Below, piece after piece: positions 54,986-63,779 of a stretch of 64,000 nucleotides of DNA; the stretch's first letter is position 1; each line of letters starts with the position of its first letter. Both the position numbers and the translations under genes were made by a program. The stretch comes from JAGOPY01 sp964619555 (GTDB lineage: Bacteria > Bacteroidota > Bacteroidia > Bacteroidales > JAGOPY01), in NCBI GenBank assembly GCA_964619555.1, contig CAZUDV010000011.1:1-64000 (forward strand), given 5' to 3'. Below the pieces are notes generated by a model. It worked only from the letters and a program-made list of their open reading frames with translations, had not been told where the DNA came from and did not search any database.

Positions 54986-55941
54986 GATTGCGGTTGATTT
55001 TGCCATGGCAAATGATCCAGGTTGACATTGCCTCCCGAAAGGATGATCCCGGTTCTTTTCCCGCGGAATGATCCCGGATTCTCGAGAATGGCTCCCAGCG
55101 GGACAGCGGAGGAAGGTTCGATGAGGATCTTCATCCGTTCCCAGACCATCCGCATGGCGGTGACGATGCTTTCCTCCGAAACGGTAAGGATTTGTTCGAC
55201 ATGGTCGCGGATGATGGGGAACGTAAGCGAGCCAAGTGAGGTAAGGAGGCCGTCGGCGATCGTTTGGGGGTTGACGGAAGGGACGATCTGCCCGCTCCGG
55301 AGCGACCGGTATGCGTCATCGGCTCCTTTGGGCTCCCCGGCGATCACGCGCGTGGAAGGGGAGAGGTACAACGTGGCCAGTGCGGTGCCGCTGAGCAGGC
55401 CACCGCCGCCGACCGGCGCCATGATAATGTCCAGATCCGGAACATTTTGGATGAGTTCCATCGCGGCAGTGGCCTGGCCGGCTATGATCCGGTAATCGTT
55501 GTAGGGATGGATTTCAACAGCGCCGGTTTTATCCATTACCTGCCGCAGGGTTTCCTCCCGGGCTACCAGGGTTGGCTTACAGAAAGTGATGATGCCGCCA
55601 TATCCCCTTACTGCCTCGACCTTTACCGCCGGGGCGGTATCGGGCATCACGATATATGCTTTGGCGCCGCGCAGTTTCGCCGCCCGAGCCAGCGCCTGGG
55701 CGTGGTTCCCGGAGGAGTGGGTGCAGACGCCGCGGGATAATTCTTCCTCATTCAATGAAAACACGGCGTTGCAAGCCCCCCGGGATTTGAAGGCCCCGAC
55801 TTTCTGGAAATTCTCGCATTTCAGGAAGATTTTCGCACCGGTGAGTGAATTCAGGAAAGCTGATGTGAGCACCGGGGTGTGATGGATATGCGGGGAGATG
55901 CGCCTGTGGGCGGCTTCGATGGCAGCCAGGTCCGGGATCAT
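54982..55941 (-). CDS. PLP-dependent threonine/serine dehydratase (or serine racemase)
   Basis: This is a fold-type II PLP enzyme. The PLP Lys is Lys52 in KCENFQKVGAFKSRGA, the carboxylate-binding motif is SSGNHA (76-81), and the phosphate-binding loop is VGGGGLLSG. The 319 residues lack a C-terminal ACT domain, so it is the catabolic, TdcB/serine-racemase-like type and not allosteric biosynthetic IlvA. It overlaps genes on both sides by 4 nt: the phosphatase upstream and the methyltransferase downstream. Confidence 0.9.
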   Translation of the reverse strand: MIPDLAAIEAAHRRISPHIHHTPVLTSAFLNSLTGAKIFLKCENFQKVGAFKSRGACNAVFSLNEEELSRGVCTHSSGNHAQALARAAKLRGAKAYIVMPDTAPAVKVEAVRGYGGIITFCKPTLVAREETLRQVMDKTGAVEIHPYNDYRIIAGQATAAMELIQNVPDLDIIMAPVGGGGLLSGTALATLYLSPSTRVIAGEPKGADDAYRSLRSGQIVPSVNPQTIADGLLTSLGSLTFPIIRDHVEQILTVSEESIVTAMRMVWERMKILIEPSSAVPLGAILENPGSFRGKRTGIILSGGNVNLDHLPWQNQPQS

Positions 55942-56414
55942 GGCCTGGAGTTTTTAGTCTTCCGGATCTCATCCGCGAGCACTTCGCAGGCTGAGTCCAG
56001 CATGTGGTAAACCTTTTCAAAACCGTCTTTCCCGCCGTAGTATGGATCCGGCACTTCCCGGTTTTCGCCGGGGTGGGAGAGGTTCAGGATATAATTCACT
56101 TTCTGCTCATCCTGGCTGGTTCGTGCCAGGGACATCACATCCCGGTAGTTGTACCGGTCCATGACGTAGATGCGGTCGTACCGGTCGAAGTCCCGGGTGG
56201 TGAATTTGCGGGCCACATGCCCGTTGAGGCTGATGCCGTGCTGCCTGGCAATACCGGCAGAGCGCGGATCGGCGGGATCGCCGACATGGAAGCTTTCGAA
56301 CCCGGCTGAATCCACTTCTGCGTCCAGGCCGGCCTTCCGGATCTTATCTTTCATGATGCCTTCAGCCAGGGGTGAGCGGCAAATGTTGCCAAGACAGACA
56401 AATAGAATCTTCAT
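55938..56414 (-). CDS. low molecular weight protein-tyrosine phosphatase
   Basis: The 158 residues begin with the P-loop VCLGNICRSP (catalytic Cys7, Arg13). The general-acid loop is VPDPYYGG near 121-128. Length and both motifs are typical. Such enzymes often regulate polysaccharide export, but no capsule kinase or export genes lie nearby. It is the first gene of a three-gene overlapping operon with the dehydratase and the methyltransferase. Confidence 0.95.
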   Translation of the reverse strand: MKILFVCLGNICRSPLAEGIMKDKIRKAGLDAEVDSAGFESFHVGDPADPRSAGIARQHGISLNGHVARKFTTRDFDRYDRIYVMDRYNYRDVMSLARTSQDEQKVNYILNLSHPGENREVPDPYYGGKDGFEKVYHMLDSACEVLADEIRKTKNSRP

Positions 56415-56543
56415 GAATCAAAAGTAGTGAAAATGGCCATTAATTCGATTTGATATGAATTAATCGATCAGGGGAAAATCAATCTTTTGAGATGACCTTC
56501 ATATCGCAATTCTGATTAATTTTATTGACACTCCTGAAAAAGT

Positions 56544-57242
56544 ATGAAAAAGCCCGTTACACTGGTGTTTTTCTTTTTTACATCCCTGTCACTTAGTTTC
56601 GGACAGGATTTCTGGCAAGAAATATTTCTTCCGGACTCAATTATACCGATTAGAGTTGATTTTGATCAATTAGTGAATTCATATTTACTTACCCTAGATG
56701 GAATATTAAGATCATCAGATAATGGAATAACCTGGAACAATATTTTGCCAGGCTACATTGTAACTTCATTAGAAGTGGATATCAATGGAGGCATCTATGC
56801 CGGCTGCGACAGCGATTTCGGACCGGAAGGAGTTCAATTTTCTTCGGATAACGGTTTGGCATGGGAATCCATCAATTCGGGGCTGCACGACAATGCCTCT
56901 ATCACTTCGCTTGCTATATCCCCGAATGAGTACATTTATGCAACAACTGTCTTTCCATCAAAGCTCTATAGAAGTATTAATCCGGTCGTTTCTGTGAATG
57001 TACCGGAAAAAGCTGAATCAGCGCTTCAAATTTTTCCAAACCTATGCAGTGATGTTATTTATATAAAAAACGCAGTTCATTCAGTACAGAGTTCTGAACT
57101 GAATTATTTTCTTGAGGTTATAAATATAAAAAGTGAGGCTGTCTTTGCGAAAAGTGGCAAGAATTGCGGAGATGGGATAATTTCCTGCGATGTTTCTTCA
57201 TTAAATCCAGGATTGTATTTATCATTTCACGATGATCATTGA
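56544..57242 (+). CDS. truncated secreted propeller-like protein with degenerate T9SS sorting domain
   Basis: A signal peptide (to LSFGQ) begins the 232-residue protein. It has only two sialidase/BNR-type repeats (SSDNGITWNN; SSDNGLAWES) with the block IYAGCDSDFGPEGVQ. It is a shortened relative of the next gene: the region from about residue 70 to 155 is almost identical, while about 190 residues of repeats are missing. The C-terminal sorting domain has FPNL for the usual FPNP and ends early as LYLSFHDDH. It overlaps the next gene by 11 nt. It looks like a decaying tandem duplicate and may not be anchored or secreted properly. Confidence 0.7.
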   Translation: MKKPVTLVFFFFTSLSLSFGQDFWQEIFLPDSIIPIRVDFDQLVNSYLLTLDGILRSSDNGITWNNILPGYIVTSLEVDINGGIYAGCDSDFGPEGVQFSSDNGLAWESINSGLHDNASITSLAISPNEYIYATTVFPSKLYRSINPVVSVNVPEKAESALQIFPNLCSDVIYIKNAVHSVQSSELNYFLEVINIKSEAVFAKSGKNCGDGIISCDVSSLNPGLYLSFHDDH

Positions 57243-58491
57243 AAGAATAATATTCTCCTTTTTACTTATTTTAAGCCTGGCTTCTGAAGGGCAGGATTTC
57301 TGGGAGGAAATAATATTGCCTGACACTCTTAGCATGTCTTATTCTGATATATTGTTTGATGATGAAGGAACTGTTTACTTGGGTACTTTGCAAGGTTTAT
57401 TTAAGTCCTTTGATAACGGTCTATCCTGGAACTCCACTGGATTGAATAAAGTGGCATCCCTAATGACGATGGCACCTGACAATGCCATATTTACCATAAC
57501 AATGTGTGAAGAAAAACCCTGTCTTTGTAAATCAAACGATTATGGAGAGACATGGTATCAAATTCATATATGGGAAGATATACCACATTTTTCGTGTGCA
57601 TATATGACTTTGGGTTATAATCTGATTTTTGGGGCTATGGGAGGTCTTTTCATTTCAAGCGATAGTGGTTATACCTGGACCCAAGCTTTAACAAACTATG
57701 ATACGTTTCAGGATGTAGCAGAAGAAGGTGATACCCTGTTAGCGGGGTCCATAAATTTTCTTGATCCGAATGCCGGAGGAATATATCATTCGTTAGATAG
57801 TGGAAATTCATGGCAGCAAATAAGCCTGCCGGGCTATGGGGTTTCCTCCTTTGCCCTGGATAGTGACAGCAACATGCTCTGTGGCGTGAATTTTCAGTAT
57901 AATTATTTGGATTTTGGAGTATTACGATCACTTGACAACGGGTACACCTGGCAAAATATCCTCTCCGATCACATTGTCACTTCCCTGGCCGTGGATGCCA
58001 ATGGCGGAATTTATGCAGGATGCGATAGCGATTTCGGTCCGGAGGGTGTCCAGTATTCTTCAGATAACGGCTTTTCATGGGAATCCATCAATTCGGGATT
58101 GCATGACAATGCTTCGATTACTTCGCTGGCTATATCCCCAAACGGTTACATTTATGCAACCACTATTTTTCCATCCAAGCTGTACAGAAGTGTCAATCCT
58201 AATGTGAATCTAATAGAACCTGTACCAAAGGATAAGAATTTTCATGTTTTTCCAAACCCTTGTAATGATTTAATACACATTAACTTAAAAGTTCATTCAG
58301 GTACAGTCTCAAATGCTGATATACTGCTAAGGATCTTTAACCCTCTTGGTGTTGTTTTATTAGATAAAAAGATAAAAAATAACAGTGACGGAATTATTTC
58401 TCTTGATATATCTTCATTAAATCAAGGGATTTATTTTATGGTCATTTCTCAAAATTTTTACATATATTCAGTATCTTTCATAAAAATGTGA
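57232..58491 (+). CDS. secreted BNR/sialidase-like repeat (beta-propeller) protein with T9SS C-terminal sorting domain
   Basis: The 419 residues have a signal peptide (to about 20), then several repeats of the SxDxGxTW type (SFDNGLSWNS, SNDYGETWYQ, SSDSGYTWTQ, SLDSGNSWQQ, SLDNGYTWQN, SSDNGFSWES) that form a probable beta-propeller. The C-terminal 80 residues have FHVFPNPCNDLIHI and end LNQGIYFMVISQNFYIYSVSFIKM, a type A T9SS sorting domain. It is therefore exported by T9SS and surface-attached or released. Ligand unknown. Confidence 0.85.
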   Translation: MIIERIIFSFLLILSLASEGQDFWEEIILPDTLSMSYSDILFDDEGTVYLGTLQGLFKSFDNGLSWNSTGLNKVASLMTMAPDNAIFTITMCEEKPCLCKSNDYGETWYQIHIWEDIPHFSCAYMTLGYNLIFGAMGGLFISSDSGYTWTQALTNYDTFQDVAEEGDTLLAGSINFLDPNAGGIYHSLDSGNSWQQISLPGYGVSSFALDSDSNMLCGVNFQYNYLDFGVLRSLDNGYTWQNILSDHIVTSLAVDANGGIYAGCDSDFGPEGVQYSSDNGFSWESINSGLHDNASITSLAISPNGYIYATTIFPSKLYRSVNPNVNLIEPVPKDKNFHVFPNPCNDLIHINLKVHSGTVSNADILLRIFNPLGVVLLDKKIKNNSDGIISLDISSLNQGIYFMVISQNFYIYSVSFIKM

Positions 58492-58516
58492 TTATTAACC
58501 AATAAATTATGAAAAT

Positions 58517-61500
58517 ATGAAAAAGATCGGCATTTTTCTAGTGATACTATTTTGTATCAGTAGCACAAATGCCCAGATTAATATAAACCCGGATCCCTAT
58601 GGCGATCCCTGGTTGGTGGGAGGAGTACCGGAGATCACCCCTGAAATTCAGTCGGATATCGACGCGATTTCAGAATTCAGGCTTGATCCATCATGCCTGA
58701 TGAACACGTTGTCTTCATCAGTGGATAACTCACAAAGGCAGTTTATGAGAGATATTTTTCGGCAAAATGGTAACTCCTGCGCACAGGCTTCCACCGTGGG
58801 TTATATGTTCACTTATGAAATAGATTATCTGAGGAACATCGCCGCCGATCGTGACTCTTCAAGATATCATCCTGCATTTACATATAATTTTCTGAATTAC
58901 GGGAGCCCGGATTCCGGTTCCCGTATTGATCATGGATTGAGAATCTTGGAAGAAATGGGTTGTCCCAGCATTCGAACTTATGGGAAGTCCATACAGCAAG
59001 CGGATTCTAACGAATGGATTTCAGGCTATGATAAATATGACAGTGCCTTGAGAAACCGGATCACTGGCTATGAAGCGATTGATATGGTATCTGATTCCGG
59101 CTTGTTTTTTCTGAAACACTGGCTGGCCGACCACAATTCTGATGACACGGTGGGAGGGCTGGCTGTATTTGCGGTCAAGAATATGCAAGGATGTATCTAT
59201 GAGATCATCGAAGAGGGGCCGGAAACTGATAAAAGTATTATCACTTCCTGCACAACAACGGTTATAACAGACGCTCATGCACTGACCTTTGTCGGGTACA
59301 ACGACAGCATCCGTTTCGATGTGGACAACAGCGGCACCTATGAAGAAAATGAACTCGGGGCTTTTAAAGTTGCCAATAGCTGGGGATTCCAATGGCCTTA
59401 CAACCCTCCAAATTTCCCTGACAGTGGTTATTGTTATATTCTCTATTCCTTATTTTCAGACGATTCTGTCTTTTTGAACGGGGTAGATGCCTATATCTGT
59501 AATGCAATTGCGGACTATTATCCGGAAATTAATATTAAAGCAAAAATGACTCATCCCAACCGGCGTTGGTTCTTTAACCAGCTTGGCAGCGATACGCTTG
59601 CCGGAAAAAGCGCTCCTTCGGCACTGAATGCATTATGGCCGGTCAATGGCGGCAGGTCCGGTGAATTTCCACTGACGGGCTTAACCGCACCGGATGATAC
59701 GCTGGAAATTGCCATTGATTTCTCATATTTTCTTAACCATGACCCATCAAGAAATCTGGGAAAAATATTTTTTAGGCCCTGGACCACAACACCTTACAAG
59801 GATGATGGCATATTGTGGTATGGTTCCATGTTTGATAACCGATGGGGAGAAGTTTTTGAATTGCCGTTGAGCAATATACCGGATACTATGGAAGCGTCGC
59901 CACAATGGAAGTTTTCAGTAGATTATGATCTTTTGCCTTTCGCTATTGAAAGAGATACGCTTTTGGTAACAGACCAGATCTACAGATTGTCCGACACGAT
60001 CAGGGATGGTGCAACCCTGACAATTGGCAGCGGACACTCTGATACCGAACTTCATTTGCACGATGCCGAATTGCTCATTGAAGAGGGCTCTTCTTTGTAT
60101 CTTTCTTCCTGGTCCTGGCTCATTGCAAAAAGCGGGACAAATAAGATCATTGTAAAAGGGAATCTTATCATTGATCCGGATGCAACCATTAAATCCGAAG
60201 GGAATGCTACTTTGGAAATATATTTTGAGAATGATACCTTAAACAGCCACTTTACGGATTGCACGTTTGAAAATGTAACAATGACCGGCTTTAGCCATGC
60301 TTTAACAATCAGTGATAGTCATCTGTCAGGATTCCAGTTGGATTATAGTTCAGGGGATCTGGTATTTTCTGGAAACACATGTTTTAATTCTACTCTAAAG
60401 GCTTATCATCCGCTCAATTCATCTTCGTTTTGCTCAATAACAGATAACAAAATTGACAATAACAACAATACCCCGGGCTGGTCTGTGATCACCATTGAAG
60501 ATTATCCCTCCTTTGTGATTCAAAACGATACGATTCAATATAATTTTGACAGGGGGGTGGAATTGTTTTATGCAGGAAGGGAAGCCAGAGGCGTCCATTC
60601 TATTGAAAACAATATTATTCAATTTACCGGATTTCCATTGGATTCAGTGGCAGAACTGGGAATCCATGCCTATTACAGCGATGTGAATATCTATAATAAC
60701 AAGATACAATACAACGATTATGGCATCACCGGTTTCCATAGAAGTGAAATGACGGTTTTGGGTGATCCTGGAGCCAATGGAATCGATGACACTCAACTTA
60801 TTGGTGATAATAATAAATGCCAATGCCTTTTCAATATATCAACCTTCCCGACTGAATTTCACTGGAATGTCGTCAGGGATGTTTCATCCCAGGACAGGCC
60901 ATTTATCAAGGTCGTCGAATTCGACGAGATGATCGAAGATACCACAGCAATTGAAGATTGGATAGGAGATCCGGTATTCGATGTGGAAAGTAACTGCTGG
61001 GTAAACGATACAAATCCAGAAAACAGGCTTGTTCCGGTCGGCGCTTATGATTGGGATCCCATATGGTGCCCCGGCGCAGGTCATCTTCTGCATCAAAATG
61101 AGCCTGAATTGATGTACTACCAAGCGATATCTGACATCGAAGACGAAAATTATACTCAGGCAGAGGCAGGATTCCAACAAATAATAGCTGAATTTCCTCA
61201 AAACAAATATGCTCAGGCGTCACTGAAGGGATTATTCGCTCTGAATCCTGCAATCCATGATGACGATTATACAAGTTTGAAAACTTATTGCGATAGTTTG
61301 AAACTAAATCCGGGTGATAGTTTACTCGGTACAACGGCCGGCTGGCTTTCCATTCATTGTGATATCAAAAACCAGCATTTCCAGCAAGCAATCAATTCTT
61401 TGGATTCTGTCATCAGCGATCCGGGAACACTTGCTGATTCCATATTTGCCCTGATCGACCTGAATTATGTTTACCTAAAGGCGCTTGACAGCAATTACCT

Positions 61501-61921
61501 GAAATCGTCCTGCATCACAAAAAATGAAGATATCCTTGGAAAAACAGCCGGGACTTATTATGCAAAGCGAAGAGACTGGATTGAATTGCTAATGAAAGAT
61601 ACCAAATCAAATCAGGATATTGACGGGAATTCCAATGGTGAAGTTAAGGATTTGAAATCAGTTCAATTCACGTCAGTTCATCCAAATCCCACTTCCGATC
61701 AATTGATTATCAGTTATAAAGTCTCAAAATCAGCACGGATCAATCTTTCTCTTTATTCCCTCGTTGGCCAGCAAATTATTAACCTTGATTTAGGGACTCC
61801 ATCCACAGGCGAATATTCCCAATCGATATCATTAGCCGCCTTTCACCGGGGGATCTATGTGCTGACATTTTCAGTTAACGGGGTGGTTGCCGACCGGGCA
61901 AAAGTGGTGAAAGAGAAGTAA
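58517..61921 (+). CDS. secreted papain-like (C1A) protease with beta-helix-like region and T9SS sorting domain
   Basis: This 1134-residue T9SS cargo has a signal peptide to Gln20. The N-terminal peptidase domain has the papain active-site residues in order: Gln83 and Cys88 (RQNGNSCAQAS), His254 (DAHALTFVGYND) and Asn287 in ANSWG. Residues about 490-830 show repeats that resemble a right-handed beta-helix (SIENNIIQFTG; VNIYNNKIQYNDYGITG). About 880-1030 is helical and TPR-like. The last 80 residues (FTSVHPNPTSDQLIISY ... GIYVLTFSVNGVV) are a T9SS domain. The Gln-Cys spacing is one residue shorter than in papain. It lies 25 nt after the propeller gene. Confidence 0.88.
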   Translation: MKKIGIFLVILFCISSTNAQININPDPYGDPWLVGGVPEITPEIQSDIDAISEFRLDPSCLMNTLSSSVDNSQRQFMRDIFRQNGNSCAQASTVGYMFTYEIDYLRNIAADRDSSRYHPAFTYNFLNYGSPDSGSRIDHGLRILEEMGCPSIRTYGKSIQQADSNEWISGYDKYDSALRNRITGYEAIDMVSDSGLFFLKHWLADHNSDDTVGGLAVFAVKNMQGCIYEIIEEGPETDKSIITSCTTTVITDAHALTFVGYNDSIRFDVDNSGTYEENELGAFKVANSWGFQWPYNPPNFPDSGYCYILYSLFSDDSVFLNGVDAYICNAIADYYPEINIKAKMTHPNRRWFFNQLGSDTLAGKSAPSALNALWPVNGGRSGEFPLTGLTAPDDTLEIAIDFSYFLNHDPSRNLGKIFFRPWTTTPYKDDGILWYGSMFDNRWGEVFELPLSNIPDTMEASPQWKFSVDYDLLPFAIERDTLLVTDQIYRLSDTIRDGATLTIGSGHSDTELHLHDAELLIEEGSSLYLSSWSWLIAKSGTNKIIVKGNLIIDPDATIKSEGNATLEIYFENDTLNSHFTDCTFENVTMTGFSHALTISDSHLSGFQLDYSSGDLVFSGNTCFNSTLKAYHPLNSSSFCSITDNKIDNNNNTPGWSVITIEDYPSFVIQNDTIQYNFDRGVELFYAGREARGVHSIENNIIQFTGFPLDSVAELGIHAYYSDVNIYNNKIQYNDYGITGFHRSEMTVLGDPGANGIDDTQLIGDNNKCQCLFNISTFPTEFHWNVVRDVSSQDRPFIKVVEFDEMIEDTTAIEDWIGDPVFDVESNCWVNDTNPENRLVPVGAYDWDPIWCPGAGHLLHQNEPELMYYQAISDIEDENYTQAEAGFQQIIAEFPQNKYAQASLKGLFALNPAIHDDDYTSLKTYCDSLKLNPGDSLLGTTAGWLSIHCDIKNQHFQQAINSLDSVISDPGTLADSIFALIDLNYVYLKALDSNYLKSSCITKNEDILGKTAGTYYAKRRDWIELLMKDTKSNQDIDGNSNGEVKDLKSVQFTSVHPNPTSDQLIISYKVSKSARINLSLYSLVGQQIINLDLGTPSTGEYSQSISLAAFHRGIYVLTFSVNGVVADRAKVVKEK

Positions 61922-61940
61922 TATAATTACCGGGATTCAG

Positions 61941-62006
61941 CCACAAAAGCACAAAAACAAAAAAAAGCACGAAAAACTTTGGTGTCCTTTTATGCTTTGG
62001 TGTTTT
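61941..62006. repeat. AAAGCAC / CTTTGGTG inverted word-repeat at a convergent gene boundary
   Basis: Words of the form aaaagcac and aagcacgaaa on the left face ctttggtg and tgctttggtg on the right. It lies between the convergent protease gene and dnaA and may serve as a bidirectional terminator. Confidence 0.5.
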
Positions 62007-62027
62007 AGAGGCGATTGAAAATCTTTT

Positions 62028-63467
62028 TCACTGCATCTTGATCTTCTTGTCGAGCTCCTCAACGTAGATCCGGAACTGTTTGTCGGTGTCGATCAGGTTG
62101 TTGACCGTCCGGCAGGCGTGGAGCACAGTGGCGTGGTCCTTGTTGCCGCAATGCAGCCCGATGGTGGCCAGGGAGGCCTTGGTGTGCTTCTTGGCGAAGT
62201 ACATGGCCAGCTGGCGGGCCTGGACGATCTCGCGCTTGCGGGTCTTGGAGTTGATGGAATCCACCGGCAGGTTGAAATAATCACAGACGATCTTCTGGAT
62301 GAAATCGATGGAGATTTCCCTGGAAGTATTCTTCACGAACTTGTCGATCATCTGTTTGGCAAGGTCCAGGGTGATGGGCTTCTTGTTCAGTGATGACTGG
62401 GCCATGATGGAGATCAGGGCGCCTTCCAGTTCACGAATGTTCGTATTGATGCTGTAGGCAAGATATTCGATCACTTCGGCCGGCATTTCAATGCCATCCC
62501 GGTACAGCTTTTTCTGCAGGATCGCAATGCGGGTTTCCAGGTCAGGAGGTTGAAGGTCGGCAGCCAGCCCCCATTTGAACCGGGAGAGCAGCCTGGGTTC
62601 GATACCCTTCATTTCCACCGGCGCCTTGTCGGAAGTCAAAACAAGCTGATGGCTGTTCTGGTGCAGGTGGTTGAAAATATGGAAGAAAATATCCTGGGTT
62701 TTTTCCTTGCCTGACAAAAACTGGATATCATCCATGATGAGCACGTCGATCATCTGGTAGAAGTGGATGAAATCGTTCTGGTTGTTGTTCCTGACCGATT
62801 CGATGTATTGCCCGACGAATTGTTCGGTCGAGACATAGAGCACGGTGCGGTCGGGGAAATTATTCTTAACCTGGATGCCGATGGCATGGGCCAGGTGGGT
62901 TTTGCCCAGGCCCACGTTGGAGTACAGATAGAGCGGATTGAATGCGGTTTTACCGGGATTTTCCGCAACCGCAAAGCCGGCCGATCTGGCCAGGCGGTTG
63001 CAATCTCCTTCGACAAAATTTTCAAAGCTGTAATTTTCAACCAGTTGCGAGTTAACTTTGATCTTTTTCAGCCCGGGGATGACGAACGGATTGGGGATTT
63101 CCTTTGAAGTACCGCGGTTAAGATCAATCGGCATGGAAACGGGCGGATTGGCAAGAGCTTTCTTATTGGATGCCGGGATCTTGATCGAAACCGGTTCCGG
63201 ATTATCATAAGCGGTTTCCATCAGGATACTGTATTCCAGACGCCCGTCGGTGCCTAATTCCTTTTTGATGGTTTTTTTCAGCAGCCCGATATAATGTTCT
63301 TCCAGCCACTCGTAAAAGAACTGGCTCGGAACCTGGATGGTCAGGACGTTGTTTTCAAGTTTAAGCGGCCTGATGGGGATGAACCATGTTTTGTAACTCT
63401 GGTAATGGATATTATCCTTAATGATCTTCAGGCAATTTTCCCATACCTCCGTACAACTTCTTTTCAT
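62028..63467 (-). CDS. dnaA: chromosomal replication initiator protein
   Basis: DnaA opens the replication origin. The 479 residues comprise domain I (1-85; VWENCLKIIKDNI), a linker, the AAA+ domain with Walker A SNVGLGKT at 183-190 and Walker B LIMDDIQFL, sensor motifs RLLSRFKWGL, and domain IV with CGNKDHATVLHA. The Walker A is preceded by YSN where many DnaA proteins have YGG or YGN; the catalytic Lys and Thr are intact. It lies alone, with a 310-nt AT-rich region upstream. Confidence 0.97.
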   Translation of the reverse strand: MKRSCTEVWENCLKIIKDNIHYQSYKTWFIPIRPLKLENNVLTIQVPSQFFYEWLEEHYIGLLKKTIKKELGTDGRLEYSILMETAYDNPEPVSIKIPASNKKALANPPVSMPIDLNRGTSKEIPNPFVIPGLKKIKVNSQLVENYSFENFVEGDCNRLARSAGFAVAENPGKTAFNPLYLYSNVGLGKTHLAHAIGIQVKNNFPDRTVLYVSTEQFVGQYIESVRNNNQNDFIHFYQMIDVLIMDDIQFLSGKEKTQDIFFHIFNHLHQNSHQLVLTSDKAPVEMKGIEPRLLSRFKWGLAADLQPPDLETRIAILQKKLYRDGIEMPAEVIEYLAYSINTNIRELEGALISIMAQSSLNKKPITLDLAKQMIDKFVKNTSREISIDFIQKIVCDYFNLPVDSINSKTRKREIVQARQLAMYFAKKHTKASLATIGLHCGNKDHATVLHACRTVNNLIDTDKQFRIYVEELDKKIKMQ

Positions 63468-63779
63468 GCTGAATCCCTCGTTCCGGTTTAAAAATAATTC
63501 TAGTCTACTTAAAAAGTTACTTATCCTTGATTATCAGGGGGCTTTAACCTGGCTTACCCCCGATCTGGTTATTCAACAAAAATCATCTAAAAAAAGTTAA
63601 AAAAAAAAGAAATTATTCTCTTGACAAATTAATTTTTTTCGCTTATATAGGTGAAATTTCAGAGATTTGATGATTAAAGTTAAATAGCTGTATGTCAGGT
63701 GATTGATTTTGCAGGAATCGAGAGTGAAAAAGTACAAAATATAAAATCAAATATCAAGTAAAAAACACTTAAATTTTAT
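63468..63779. promoter_or_regulatory. AT-rich region upstream of dnaA (possible regulatory or origin-proximal DNA)
   Basis: No ORF is convincing here. The region contains A/T tracts, one partial DnaA-box-like TTATCCTTG near 63519, and on the plus strand TTGACA (63621-63626), 17 bp and TATATA (63644-63649), a perfect sigma-70-type pair unlike the other promoters of this genome. A cluster of DnaA boxes is not visible, so calling this oriC would not be justified. Confidence 0.3.

Noticed and set aside
56544..61921. Horizontally acquired island carrying the three T9SS cargo genes
   Set aside because: The genes are somewhat more AT-rich than their neighbours, but no integrase, tRNA junction or insertion sequence flanks them.
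63468..63779. oriC next to dnaA
   Set aside because: Only one partial DnaA-box-like site is visible, with no cluster; genome-wide GC skew is needed.
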